A stretch of 48,306 bases of DNA from QHXW01 sp035297145 (lineage in GTDB: Bacteria; Acidobacteriota; Terriglobia; Bryobacterales; Bryobacteraceae), in contig DATGZN010000045.1 of the NCBI GenBank assembly GCA_035297145.1, forward strand, positions 1-48,306, read 5' to 3'. Below, one piece after another: positions 15,968 to 24,404 of this stretch; the stretch's first letter is position 1, and each line of letters opens with the position of its first letter. The notes beneath the pieces were generated by a model, which ran no database searches, had not been told where the DNA came from, and worked only from the letters and a program-made list of their open reading frames with translations. The position numbers were made by a program, and so were the translations under genes.

Positions 15968-17208
15968 TGCGTGCTGGGAGGGGCTCCCGATGACGAGGGG
16001 TTGGCGGCGCTGGCTGTCCGGTTGGCACTGCCTGACGAGGGCGGAGCTGTCGAGTTGTCCGCTGTCTTCGCACTGGGGAAGTTTCCGTTCTTGTCGGTAC
16101 CCGGAATCGGAACGGTCCACAGCAAGCGCTTCCTGTGCCGGTGCGCGGCCACTTCCTGCTTGGTGATGGTCTCAGGCTTCAGTTGAGCCGGGTCTTGCCA
16201 GGCAGTGTTTTTGCCAGGGGCGGCCCCGGAATCCAGGTAGCCGGCGCGAATTTCGAGAAACGCATCCTCACGCAGCCTGGTGAGCAGCTCACGCACTTTG
16301 GGCTGCATCTGGGTCATGGAAAGCCTCTCCTGGATCTCGTTTTCCACCGCTTCAAGCGGCGCTTGGCCTGCCTCGTAGCGCTCCTCGATCTTCAGAATCA
16401 GAAACCCGTTCGGCAGCTTAATGGGGTCGGTAACGTAGCCCTTCTTCTCCTTGAAGACGATGTCTTCGAGGTCCTTCCTCAGTTGCCCCCGGTTGTAGCC
16501 CGGCAGTTCGCCACCGTTTTCCTTGGTCGTCTCGTCGTCAGAGTATTGCTTGGCCAGCTCCGCGAATTTCTCGCCCTTGCGCGCGCGTGCCGTCAGATCC
16601 TTGGCGCGCTTCTCCGCTTGCACGGCCTGCTCAGGGGTTTTGCCTTCCGTAGAGATGAGGATCTGCCGCAAGAACACCTGCTCTTTTCGCACGAAATCGC
16701 CCTTGTGCTCTTCGTAGTACTTCTCGACATCGGAGTGGGGGGGGGTGATGCGCGACATGACCTCCTGGCTGATGACCCGCTGCGTGAGGATCTGGTCATG
16801 AATCTTCTGGCGGATCTCTTCGTAGGGAATTCCAAACTTTTCGTGCAGCCAGTCGTGAAACTTGTCGGGGTCGGCAATTCCGCTGGTGGTCTGGAGCTCA
16901 GCCATGCGCTTGGTGACGTCCGAATCGATGTTGATATTCAGGTCCTTGCCATGCTGCACCAGCAGCAGACGATCGATTTGATCGCGCAAGGTGTCCTTTT
17001 CCTCATCCTTCAGAGCTTTCTCGAGCGCCTGGCCGCTCGCGCCCTGTTGCTGAAGCGTAGCCGCTGTTTCGCGGCGTGCGGTCTCCAGGTCCCCACGCGT
17101 AATGATGTCGCCGTTTACTTTGGCCACGATCTCCTCGACTATGTGGACATCCGCGGCCAGACCCATACTCACAAGCGCAAAGGTGCCTGCGCACAAGCTA
17201 AAACGCAT
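15964..17208 (-). CDS. surA: SurA-like periplasmic peptidyl-prolyl isomerase chaperone
   Basis: This encodes 414 residues from the ATG at 17208. The N-terminus MRFSLCAGTFALVSMGLAAD is a signal peptide. Residues 24-165 match the SurA N-terminal chaperone domain (EEIVAKVNGDIITRGDLE). Residues 178-278 are one parvulin PpiC domain (FLRQILISTE, FAELAKQYSDD, GGELPGYNRGQL, LPNGFLILKIEER). E. coli SurA has two parvulin domains, so this is the single-domain form. The last 80 residues are a low-complexity Ser/Ala/Pro tail. It assists folding of outer-membrane proteins and heads the envelope operon. The reading frame continues upstream without a sensible start, but that part looks non-coding. Confidence 0.88.
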   Translation of the reverse strand: MRFSLCAGTFALVSMGLAADVHIVEEIVAKVNGDIITRGDLETARRETAATLQQQGASGQALEKALKDEEKDTLRDQIDRLLLVQHGKDLNINIDSDVTKRMAELQTTSGIADPDKFHDWLHEKFGIPYEEIRQKIHDQILTQRVISQEVMSRITPPHSDVEKYYEEHKGDFVRKEQVFLRQILISTEGKTPEQAVQAEKRAKDLTARARKGEKFAELAKQYSDDETTKENGGELPGYNRGQLRKDLEDIVFKEKKGYVTDPIKLPNGFLILKIEERYEAGQAPLEAVENEIQERLSMTQMQPKVRELLTRLREDAFLEIRAGYLDSGAAPGKNTAWQDPAQLKPETITKQEVAAHRHRKRLLWTVPIPGTDKNGNFPSAKTADNSTAPPSSGSANRTASAANPSSSGAPPSTQ

Positions 17209-17239
17209 AGATTCATTATCCCGCAACGGACGGCGGGTG

Positions 17240-17590
17240 TCAGGTGTGTACCGGCCGCTCCAGTGTATCCGGTTCGGCACGGCCAAGGGTGGTCTGGAAG
17301 GTATGGTTGCGGAATTGCTCCCGGGCCTCCTCGTAAATGAGGCGGTCAAGCTCGTTGTGCCGGATGATGACTCGACGCTCCTCCGCGGAAATGCCCTTTC
17401 CCTGCGGTGTTGCGTCGTTCCGGTTGACGGCGGAGAGCGGACCTTGGGTGAGTTGGTATCTTTCGCAGATTCGACGGACCGAAATTTCGAACCACTCCGT
17501 GATCCCGACCAACGCAAACGTCGCAAGATTCTTCTGGGCGGCTTGCAGCATCTCGTGTTCGGTCGAGAACTGAGTTCCATAGCTGGCGGT
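17240..17590 (-). pseudogene. C-terminal remnant of a sulfotransferase-family gene
   Basis: The open frame reads QFSTEHEMLQAAQKNLATFA, then LVGITEWFEISVRRICERYQL, and ends with VIIRHNELDRLIYEEAREQF. This is the pattern of the C-terminal third of Sulfotransfer_2-type enzymes (a phenylalanine-valine-glycine strand, a helix, then N-x-x-D-x-x-L-Y-E-x-A). An in-frame TGA lies just upstream near 17590 and no N-terminal PAPS-binding domain is present, so this is a truncated, probably dead gene. An ATG at 17551 could still express 103 residues. It sits in the gap between surA and the GT-C membrane protein. Confidence 0.6.
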
Positions 17591-17871
17591 TCAGCATGAC
17601 AGCCGAATTGGCCCGGAAGGCGCAAAGCGCTTCCGAGGTCTCCTTTGATTTTTTGTTTCCGAATTCTACGTTACGTCCTTGGATACGGCATCCCCGTGCC
17701 GTCGCCCGGGGGTAAAGCCAAAGCCGCTGGTCGAATCCCGTTACGTTTACTCAGACTATATGTTAACAAGCGTAAACTACTGCATGGAAGGTTACCCAGC
17801 CGATGTATGTTGTTCTTATCCGAAGCGGCACCTCTCGGCAGCACACGTCCGGCAGTCCGGACTGATTTCCA
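17591..17871. other. Intergenic stretch with a 12-bp perfect palindrome
   Basis: This 281-base gap has no supported gene. CAGTCCGGACTG at 17853-17864 is a perfect palindrome ending 7 bases before the GTG start at 17872, where it could hide the ribosome site or bind a regulator. GTTTAC and GTAAAC near 17744-17775 form a loose inverted pair around AT-rich sequence that could be a promoter for the downstream gene. No box is strong enough to name. Confidence 0.3.
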
Positions 17872-19935
17872 GTGGAGCCACAGGCCGTTAAAGCGCATAC
17901 AGGATTTTCGGGAAGCAGTGGAGGGCGGACGGGAGCCGTCGCGGCCGGGGCTGCCTGGCTCATCTGGCTTGCAGTGGCAATCTGGCTCACTTGGCCTGGA
18001 TTTCTATGGGAGATCGAATACTTCCGTAGCCCGGGTCCGCAGTTCTTTCGGCTGTTGATCATCTTCCTCGGCGTTTCTCCCCTAGCCGTTTGGACCTACC
18101 AGTACGTACGGCGAGGGGGCTTGTGGAGATGGGAATTCGCCATCATCAGCTCGATGCCTGTGGCGGCGGTATTCCTGTATGAGGCGAGAGCGGCCGCGGT
18201 GACGCTGGCGGTTGTCGTCGCGAGTTTCGCGATGGGCCGCCGGCTGCGCAGGCTGCTCACGATTCCGGCCGAAGGCGCCGTGGAAGACATCACCATTTCC
18301 AGCGGGCTGGGCCTCGGGGCATTGCACTGCCTGCTTTTCGTCCTGGGCTTGGCCGCCTGGTACACGGTTGCGGCGTTCCTTATGAGCATTCTCCTGTTCC
18401 TGCTGGTGGGCCGCCGCGAGGTCCACGCGTTTTGGACGGCACTCGGGCAGTTGCATGGCGCGTGGGCAGGAACGGCGGAATGGCGGGGATGGGCGGGAGC
18501 ACTCGTGGCGGTGTTCGGCGCGGCATTCGTCACTTGCAGCGCATTGGTGATGCTGGCGCCGAGCCTGGCATATGACGTACTGCGTCTCCATCTGCCCCTG
18601 GCACACTACTACGCCGTCCAGCACGCTTTACGCACGCCCGAGTATCTTTCTTACGGCTATTTTCCGCAAGCCGTTGAGACGCTCATGACCATGGGCTACG
18701 TGCTGGCGGGTGACGCAGCGGCGCAGATGTTGCCGCCAGTGTATTTCGCATTGGCCATGCTGATGGCTTACCGCATTGGGCGCATGTGCGGCCTAAGCCA
18801 GTTCGCTGCGCTCACGGGTACGATGTTCGCAGCCGCGACGCCGCTGCTCCATTGGACCGGCAGTGTGGCTAAGAACGACATGGCGCTGGCCTTCTTTATG
18901 CTGGCGGCCCTCCACGGCTATTTGCGATGGCGTGAGTCGAACGACTTTCATAGCATACTGGCGGGAGCGTTTTTCCTGGCCATGGGTGCGGGCGTCAAAC
19001 ACAGCGTGGTGTACGCCTTACCACCGCTGGCCGTGCTCTACGCGTATGCCGCGATCGAGCAGCGGAGGCCGTTGCGCGCATTGGCCAGGCCGGCCGCAAT
19101 CTTCCTGGTGTTCGGCACTTTCTGGCTCGCGCGGACCTGGCTGCTCACGGGCAATCCGGCTTATCCGTTCTCACCCAGGGCAGCGCTTCCGGCGCAGAAC
19201 GCCACACACTGGTGGAGCTTGGCCATCCGCTGCCTCCGCATTCCCTGGGATGTTCATTTCAATGGGCACCACTATTTTGAATCGCCGCTGGATCATCCGA
19301 TGGGCATCGCGCTCGTTTTGTTTGTGCCTGTGTGGGCGCTGGTGTGGCGTAAATTGAATCGCGCGGAGGGCGCCTGTCTGTTCTTCTGCGCGCTGTACCT
19401 GCCCTACTGGGCAGTAGTTCAGGGTGAGCCGCGATTTGCGATTGCGCCGATCCTGATTCTCCAGATTCTCACCGGGGGCAGAATGATCCTGTTTTGCCGC
19501 CCGATGCGCTCCGCGGTCAGGTTCTCACTGTACCTAGCTTCGGCCTATGCGTTGCTGTTTGGGTTGCTTGGCGCGGCGATCGTGGAGGTCAATGCGCCAC
19601 AACTGCGCTACTTCGCCGGGCGCATCGATAAGGCGGAGTACCTTCGGGAAGCGCTAGTGCCCTACCGGGTAATGGAGTTTGTTCGTGGTGTAGCCGGACC
19701 TCAGGATCCGATCCTGAGCGTCGATGCCTGCCCGTTTCTGTACGTGCCAAACCCCAGCCTGTTCGATTGCGTCTGGAGCAGCGATCTTCTACGGGAGAAG
19801 CTCGATGTCCAGTTGCTGCGGCGCAACTACCGTTTTCTGATTCTGCCTGTGGCCCGTGCCGGTGAGGCGCCGGCTGGTTGGCGAGAGGTGCGCGCCGACG
19901 AATCTTATCTGGCCTATACTCGCGAGACGCGCTAG
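17872..19935 (+). CDS. GT-C type membrane glycosyltransferase-like protein
   Basis: This encodes 687 residues with about 14 hydrophobic helices. The segment SLAYDVLRLHLPLAHYYAVQ matches the acidic first-loop motif (YD-x-x-x-x-HLP) of GT-C enzymes of the ArnT/PMT kind that use polyprenyl-phosphate sugars. The sequence then has ATPLLHWTGSVAKNDMALAFF and ARTWLLTGNPAYPF, also typical of such proteins. It ends with a small soluble domain carrying VDACPFLYVPN. It probably moves a sugar from a lipid carrier on the periplasmic side of the membrane; the acceptor is unknown. The assigned start is GTG at 17872 without a clear ribosome site, so the true start could be later. It converges on mfd with only 13 bases between. 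Confidence 0.75.
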   Translation: MEPQAVKAHTGFSGSSGGRTGAVAAGAAWLIWLAVAIWLTWPGFLWEIEYFRSPGPQFFRLLIIFLGVSPLAVWTYQYVRRGGLWRWEFAIISSMPVAAVFLYEARAAAVTLAVVVASFAMGRRLRRLLTIPAEGAVEDITISSGLGLGALHCLLFVLGLAAWYTVAAFLMSILLFLLVGRREVHAFWTALGQLHGAWAGTAEWRGWAGALVAVFGAAFVTCSALVMLAPSLAYDVLRLHLPLAHYYAVQHALRTPEYLSYGYFPQAVETLMTMGYVLAGDAAAQMLPPVYFALAMLMAYRIGRMCGLSQFAALTGTMFAAATPLLHWTGSVAKNDMALAFFMLAALHGYLRWRESNDFHSILAGAFFLAMGAGVKHSVVYALPPLAVLYAYAAIEQRRPLRALARPAAIFLVFGTFWLARTWLLTGNPAYPFSPRAALPAQNATHWWSLAIRCLRIPWDVHFNGHHYFESPLDHPMGIALVLFVPVWALVWRKLNRAEGACLFFCALYLPYWAVVQGEPRFAIAPILILQILTGGRMILFCRPMRSAVRFSLYLASAYALLFGLLGAAIVEVNAPQLRYFAGRIDKAEYLREALVPYRVMEFVRGVAGPQDPILSVDACPFLYVPNPSLFDCVWSSDLLREKLDVQLLRRNYRFLILPVARAGEAPAGWREVRADESYLAYTRETR

Positions 19936-19948
19936 CGATACAACGAGG

Positions 19949-22900
19949 CTAAGCCCGCAGTTCGGCCATCCGCTCCTTCACGAACGAGAGCACGGCGCCG
20001 GGTGCGGTTTGCCCATCGAGCGGCACCTGCAGTACGCCCGCCGGCGTAAATTGCGCGCCGCGTATGCGGTTTACCAGGTTCATCAGCTTCGCGGGGTCGA
20101 CGCGCGTCTGCTGATGGAACTTGATTTGGAGCGCGCCCGGGCGGCGGTCGATACGTTCGATGCCCAGAGCTTCCGCGGCGGATTTCAGCGCGGCGTACTC
20201 CAGCAGGTTCTGGACTGCCTCGGGCACTGGACCATAGCGGTCCTCCAGTTCCTTGGCAATGGTGTCGCGCTCTTCGGCGCTGCGCGTGGCCGCTATGCGC
20301 CGGTAGGCCCGCAGGCGTTGGTTCTCATCCCCAATGTACTCGGGCGGGATGCGGATATCCAGCGCCAGGTTGAGCGCGGAGTGAATCTCCACCGGCACTT
20401 CTTCGCCTTTCAGCTCGCGCACGGTTTCTTCCAGCATCCGCACGTACATATCGAAGCCGACTGCGTTGATGTGGCCGTGCTGCTCGCCGCCCAGCAGGTT
20501 GCCCGCGCCGCGCAATTCCAGGTCGAGCGCCGCGATCTTGAAGCCCGCTCCCAGATCACTGAACTCTTTCAGCGCGGCCAAACGCTTCCGCGCAATTTCT
20601 GAAAGCTCGGTGTCTGGCTGTACCAGCAGGTATGCGTAGGCGCGCCGGTTAGACCGTCCCACGCGCCCGCGCAGCTGATACAGCTCTGAGAGGCCGTAGC
20701 GATCCGCGTTCTCGATGATCATGGTGTTGGCGAGCGGAATGTCGAGGCCGTTTTCAACGATGGTGGTGGCCACCAGGATGTCGTATTCGTGGCGCATGAA
20801 CTTCAGCATCACCTGTTCCAGTTCGGCTTCACCCATCCGCCCGTGGCCCACGCCGATGCGCGCCTGCGGAGCGAGCTCCTGGAGCATGGACGCGCGCATC
20901 CAGATCGAATCGATGCGGTTGTGAACAAAGTAAATCTGCCCTCCGCGACTCAGTTCCATCTCCAGCGCCGAGCGGATCAAATCCGGTGTCATGGGAGCCA
21001 CCACCGTCTGGATAGCGAGCCGGTCCTTGGGTGGCGTTTCGATGACCGACATATCGCGCAGCCCTAACAACGACATGTGCAGCGTGCGCGGAATGGGCGT
21101 CGCGCTCATGGTAATGACGTCCACGGTCTTCTTGATCTGCTTGAGGCGCTCCTTGTGCTTGACGCCGAAGCGTTGTTCTTCGTCGACCAGCACCAGGCCG
21201 AGGTCTTTGAACTCGACGTCCTTGGAGAGCAGGCGGTGCGTGCCGATGATGATGTCGACTTTCCCCTCAGCCACGTCCGCGATCACCTGTTTGAGCTGCT
21301 TGGGAGGAACGAAGCGGCTGGCCATTTCGACGCGCACTGGAAACGGCTGGAAACGCCGCTTGAAGGTCTCGAAATGCTGGAAAGTGAGGACCGTCGTCGG
21401 TGCCAGCACCGCTACCTGCTTTCCGTCGCCCAGCGCTTTGAACGCCGCGCGCATGGCGACTTCGGTCTTGCCGTAGCCCACGTCACCGCACAGCAGGCGG
21501 TCCATCGGCTCGGCGTTTTCCATGTCGCGTTTGATATCGGCGATGGCGGAGTGCTGGTCCTTAGTCTCGGTGAATTCGAATGCGTCTTCGAATTCGCGCT
21601 GCCAGTTGCTGTCGGTGGAAAACGCGAACCCCTTGGCCATTTTTCGCGAAGCGTAGAGCTTCAGCAGCTCTTCCGCCATATCGCGCATTTTGGCTTTGAC
21701 GCGGGTCTTGGTGCGCGTCCACGTCGCCCCGCCCATGCGATCGAGCTGCGGCGCCGCTTCTCCTGCTCCGCGGAAGCGCTGCACCAGGTCCATGTGCGTG
21801 AGCGGCACGTAAAGTTTGCTGTCGCCGGCGTATTCGAGCAGCATATAGTCGCCCTTGGCTTCCCCCTGCTCGATGGAACGCAGTCCGGCGAAGCGGCCTA
21901 CGCCGTGTTCCGCATGCACCACGTAGTCGCCCGGTTTGAGCTCGAACGTTTCGGCGGAGAACGTCGCCAAGTGCGATTTGCCGCCGCGCGCCACCAGATC
22001 CGGCGTCTCAAACAAATCCTCCGAACCGAACACAGCCAGCTCGGAATCGGGAAAAATGGTGCCGCGCTCGATGCCGCCACGGATCAGGTAGATGCTGGCC
22101 ACCGAGCCAGCCAGATACGCACGCTCCGCGAGATATTGCGGGGTGCCATCGGACTGGTCGGTGCCGAGCTGATACGGAATGGCATACTCGTTGAAGATGT
22201 CTGCCAAACGCTCGATCTCACCCGTCGACGCCGCGAAAAACGCCACACGCGAGCCGGCTTCCACCAGGCTGCGAGCTTCCGCGATCGCCACCTGCATGTT
22301 GCCGTGAAAAGACATCGAGGGTCGCGTCGGAAGGTGAAGACCGGCGCTGCCCAGTTCCAGTTCGCGCAGTTCGATTTGCGCGGCGCCCGGCCGGGCCTCG
22401 GCGAGATCCTCCCAGCGGTAAAACACTTTCTCCGGAGGACACAACGACGGGCGTTCGGGATCGTCCAGCCGCTTCCAGAAACGCTCCGCTGCGGCGCGGA
22501 TCTCCTCCGGCTCATCCAGAACGACAATCGGCTTCTCGAACAAATCGAGCAACGACGCATTTCGCGGATGCACCAAAGGCGCCAGCAGCTCCCAGCCTGG
22601 AAAGGTCTCGCCGGGTAGTGGCAAATCGCGCACCGGAACGCCGGATTCGCGCAGCTTCTCGCTCAACTCACTTAGCAGCCCTCGCGATTTCTGAAATTCC
22701 GTGAGCGGCAGCAAAGTGCACTCGGGTATCTTGAGCACCGATCGCTGCGACTCCACTTCGAAGCGGCGAATGGAATCGATCTGATCGCCGAACATTTCGA
22801 CGCGAACCGGTTTTGGCGACTCCGGCGAGTAGACATCGAGAATTCCACCACGCACCGAATATTCGCCCACCATTTCGACCGGATCGCGCTTCTCATATCC

Positions 22901-23446
22901 GATGCTTTCCAGGTGCGCGATCAAGTCCTCGAGCGGAAGATCTTCGCCTGCGCGCAGCGTAAGCGCGAGCTGGCGGTAGAAATCCGGCGGCTCAATGCGT
23001 TGCAGCGCTGATCCCACCGGCGCAATGGTAATGGGGGCTCCCGCGGTAGCCAGCCGCCAGAGCCCCACAGCACGCTCCTCCAGAATCTCGGCATGCGGCG
23101 ACATGCGTTGAGAGGGCAACAAATCGAGCGCGGGGAGCATTTGCGGCTCGTGGTGGTCGCGGCCGGGCACCAGCAAATGGAAGAACGTCTGCATCGCCTG
23201 GCACAACGTTTCCGCCTGCTTGTTTCCCGCGGCAATGATCAGAATCGGGCGCTCCGTCATCTGCCAGAGCAGCACCGAATAGAGCGCCTTTGCTGTGGCC
23301 GTGACGCCGGAGAGTGCCACCGGCTGCGGTTTGAGCGGCAAGCGCTGTAGCAATTCCTGGAACGCGGGATGGCGCGCGAGCCCCGAAAACAGATCACGAA
23401 TCGCAGGATGGATCAAGGGATTAACGCGCGAGAATGGTTTCCACAA
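19949..23446 (-). CDS. mfd: Transcription-repair coupling factor Mfd
   Basis: This encodes 1165 residues, the expected length. Mfd removes RNA polymerase stalled at DNA lesions and recruits UvrA. In order: the UvrB-like N-terminal module, the RNA polymerase interaction domain (YVVHAEHGVGRFAGLRSIEQ through YVPLTHMDLVQRF), the RecG-like translocase with Walker A GDVGYGKT (K660) and DEEQ (755-758), SATPIPRTLHMSL, the QLRGRVGRS motif VI, and the C-terminal TRCF domain (EYIGDENQRLRAYRRIA). All key motifs are intact. The start overlaps the end of the heptose adenylyltransferase gene by 26 bases, so the two are co-transcribed. Confidence 0.97.
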   Translation of the reverse strand: MWKPFSRVNPLIHPAIRDLFSGLARHPAFQELLQRLPLKPQPVALSGVTATAKALYSVLLWQMTERPILIIAAGNKQAETLCQAMQTFFHLLVPGRDHHEPQMLPALDLLPSQRMSPHAEILEERAVGLWRLATAGAPITIAPVGSALQRIEPPDFYRQLALTLRAGEDLPLEDLIAHLESIGYEKRDPVEMVGEYSVRGGILDVYSPESPKPVRVEMFGDQIDSIRRFEVESQRSVLKIPECTLLPLTEFQKSRGLLSELSEKLRESGVPVRDLPLPGETFPGWELLAPLVHPRNASLLDLFEKPIVVLDEPEEIRAAAERFWKRLDDPERPSLCPPEKVFYRWEDLAEARPGAAQIELRELELGSAGLHLPTRPSMSFHGNMQVAIAEARSLVEAGSRVAFFAASTGEIERLADIFNEYAIPYQLGTDQSDGTPQYLAERAYLAGSVASIYLIRGGIERGTIFPDSELAVFGSEDLFETPDLVARGGKSHLATFSAETFELKPGDYVVHAEHGVGRFAGLRSIEQGEAKGDYMLLEYAGDSKLYVPLTHMDLVQRFRGAGEAAPQLDRMGGATWTRTKTRVKAKMRDMAEELLKLYASRKMAKGFAFSTDSNWQREFEDAFEFTETKDQHSAIADIKRDMENAEPMDRLLCGDVGYGKTEVAMRAAFKALGDGKQVAVLAPTTVLTFQHFETFKRRFQPFPVRVEMASRFVPPKQLKQVIADVAEGKVDIIIGTHRLLSKDVEFKDLGLVLVDEEQRFGVKHKERLKQIKKTVDVITMSATPIPRTLHMSLLGLRDMSVIETPPKDRLAIQTVVAPMTPDLIRSALEMELSRGGQIYFVHNRIDSIWMRASMLQELAPQARIGVGHGRMGEAELEQVMLKFMRHEYDILVATTIVENGLDIPLANTMIIENADRYGLSELYQLRGRVGRSNRRAYAYLLVQPDTELSEIARKRLAALKEFSDLGAGFKIAALDLELRGAGNLLGGEQHGHINAVGFDMYVRMLEETVRELKGEEVPVEIHSALNLALDIRIPPEYIGDENQRLRAYRRIAATRSAEERDTIAKELEDRYGPVPEAVQNLLEYAALKSAAEALGIERIDRRPGALQIKFHQQTRVDPAKLMNLVNRIRGAQFTPAGVLQVPLDGQTAPGAVLSFVKERMAELRA

Positions 23447-23888
23447 TGCCGGTGGTGGAGTAGCCTGGTTCCAGGCTCAGCGCCATCACCTTGCCGCCCG
23501 CCGCTTCCACTTCTTCACGGCCGGCAATCCAGTGCGCCCAGTCGGCGCCCTTTACCAGAACATCTGGCAGGACGGCGGCGATCAACTCGCGCGGCGTGTC
23601 CTCGTCGAACAGCGTGACCGCATCCACCGCTTCCAGGCCTAAAGCGACCTCGGCGCGCTCACCCTCCGGAATCAGCGGACGCGACGGTCCCTTCAAGCGG
23701 CGAACGCTCGCATCCGAATTGAGCGCGAGGATCAGAACGTCACCAAGCGATCGCGCTTTCTCCAGCAGCCGGATGTGCCCGGGATGCAGCAGGTCGTAGC
23801 AGCCATTGGTAAACACAACGGTTTTCCCCGCCGCTTTCCACTCGGCTCGCAAACGCACTAGCTCTTCACGACTATAGAAGCTCCCCAC
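23421..23888 (-). CDS. rfaE2: D-glycero-beta-D-manno-heptose 1-phosphate adenylyltransferase
   Basis: This 155-residue protein is the stand-alone adenylyltransferase half of HldE/RfaE. It makes ADP-heptose for the LPS inner core from heptose 1-phosphate and ATP. The motif TNGCYDLLHPGHIRLLEKA contains the catalytic HxGH; NSDASVRRLKGPSRPL and LPDVLVKGADW are also intact. The kinase half is not in the window. It provides the donor for WaaC and WaaF encoded 9 kb away, and it overlaps mfd by 26 bases. An AT-rich region and a REP-like palindrome (23901-23922) lie just upstream of its start. Confidence 0.94.
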   Translation of the reverse strand: MGSFYSREELVRLRAEWKAAGKTVVFTNGCYDLLHPGHIRLLEKARSLGDVLILALNSDASVRRLKGPSRPLIPEGERAEVALGLEAVDAVTLFDEDTPRELIAAVLPDVLVKGADWAHWIAGREEVEAAGGKVMALSLEPGYSTTGIVETILAR

Positions 23889-23894
23889 AGTTTA

Positions 23895-23931
23895 AATGTA
23901 GGACAGGCATTCCTGCCTGTCCAATTGACGA
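23895..23931. repeat. REP-like palindrome, left copy of a 37-base direct repeat
   Basis: The arms GGACAGGCA (23901-23909) and TGCCTGTCC (23914-23922) are perfect complements around TTCC. The flanks AATGTA and AATTGACGA are shared with the copy at 24321-24357, which differs at one base in 37. The element lies between the heptose adenylyltransferase start and the frameshifted antitoxin gene. Confidence 0.85.
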
Positions 23932-24008
23932 ACTCAGGAGCGGACGTCTATAACGATCAATGCCGCCTCTCCTTCATCTGGCGCAACAGGGATGCCTCTA
24001 GCCGTCTT

Positions 24009-24316
24009 ATGACAAGAAAAACTGAACTGCTCGACCCGATTCACCCTGGCAAGATTCTGCGGGAAGATTTTTGAAGCCGATGGGGATCAGCATGAACCGG
24101 TTGGCCCGCGACTTGGACGTCCCTCCGAACCGGATCAGCCTGATCCTCAGCGGCGCACGCGCGATAACCGCGGATACAGCGCTGCGTCTCGGAGTTTACT
24201 TTGGCGTCTCTCCGGAATTGTGGCTGAATCTGCAGACCGACTATGATCTGCGCGTCGCCAAGCGCGCTCGCGGCGAACAAATCCAGCGCAGAGTACGAAA
24301 GAGGTCGGCCGCTTGA
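24009..24316 (+). pseudogene. HigA/VapI-type antitoxin with a one-base frameshift
   Basis: From ATG 24009 the frame reads LLDPIHPGKILREDF and then meets TGA. Adding one base to the five-T run at 24068-24072 restores the family reading through FLKPMGISMNRLARDLDVP, NRISLILSGARAITADTALR and GVSPELWLNLQ. This is the HTH_3 antitoxin pattern of HigA (IHPGEILREEFL). As it stands only a TTG start at 24071 could give an 81-residue protein with the HTH but not the N-terminus. No HigB-type toxin gene lies beside it. It is bracketed by two direct copies of the REP-like element. A sequencing error or programmed slippage could also explain the shift. Confidence 0.75.
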
Positions 24317-24320
24317 ACGT

Positions 24321-24393
24321 AATGTAGGACAGGCATTCCTGCCCGTCCAATTGACGAGTTCGCAAATTGGACAGTCGCTACCGCCTGTCCTAC
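24321..24393. repeat. Compound REP-like element (two linked palindromes)
   Basis: The first palindrome (24327-24348) has arms GGACAGGCA and TGCCCGTCC with one mismatch. A second, looser one (24369-24390) has GGACAG and CTGTCC. The outer sequences GTAGGACAGGC (24324-24334) and GCCTGTCCTAC (24383-24393) are also inverted repeats of each other, as are CCAATT and AATTGG inside. The whole resembles a bacterial interspersed mosaic element. It ends 12 bases before the OPT transporter start. Confidence 0.75.
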
Positions 24394-24404
24394 CATGCTC
24401 ATTT

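Noticed and set aside
16135..17340. A 401-codon plus-strand ORF opposite surA
   Set aside because: The minus strand carries an obvious SurA/PpiC protein; the plus reading has no domain pattern.
17720..17750. A GGTCGAATCCC stretch resembling a tRNA T-loop
   Set aside because: It lacks the second T of the TTC motif and no acceptor, D or anticodon stems can be paired around it.
21077..22618. A 513-codon plus-strand ORF inside mfd
   Set aside because: It is antisense to conserved Mfd motifs and its translation is rich in R, H and E with no family pattern; it is a by-product of high GC.
24243..24404. An N-terminal extension of the OPT transporter frame
   Set aside because: It translates the end of the antitoxin remnant and the REP-like repeat (VGQAFLPVQ), so it is not coding for the transporter.
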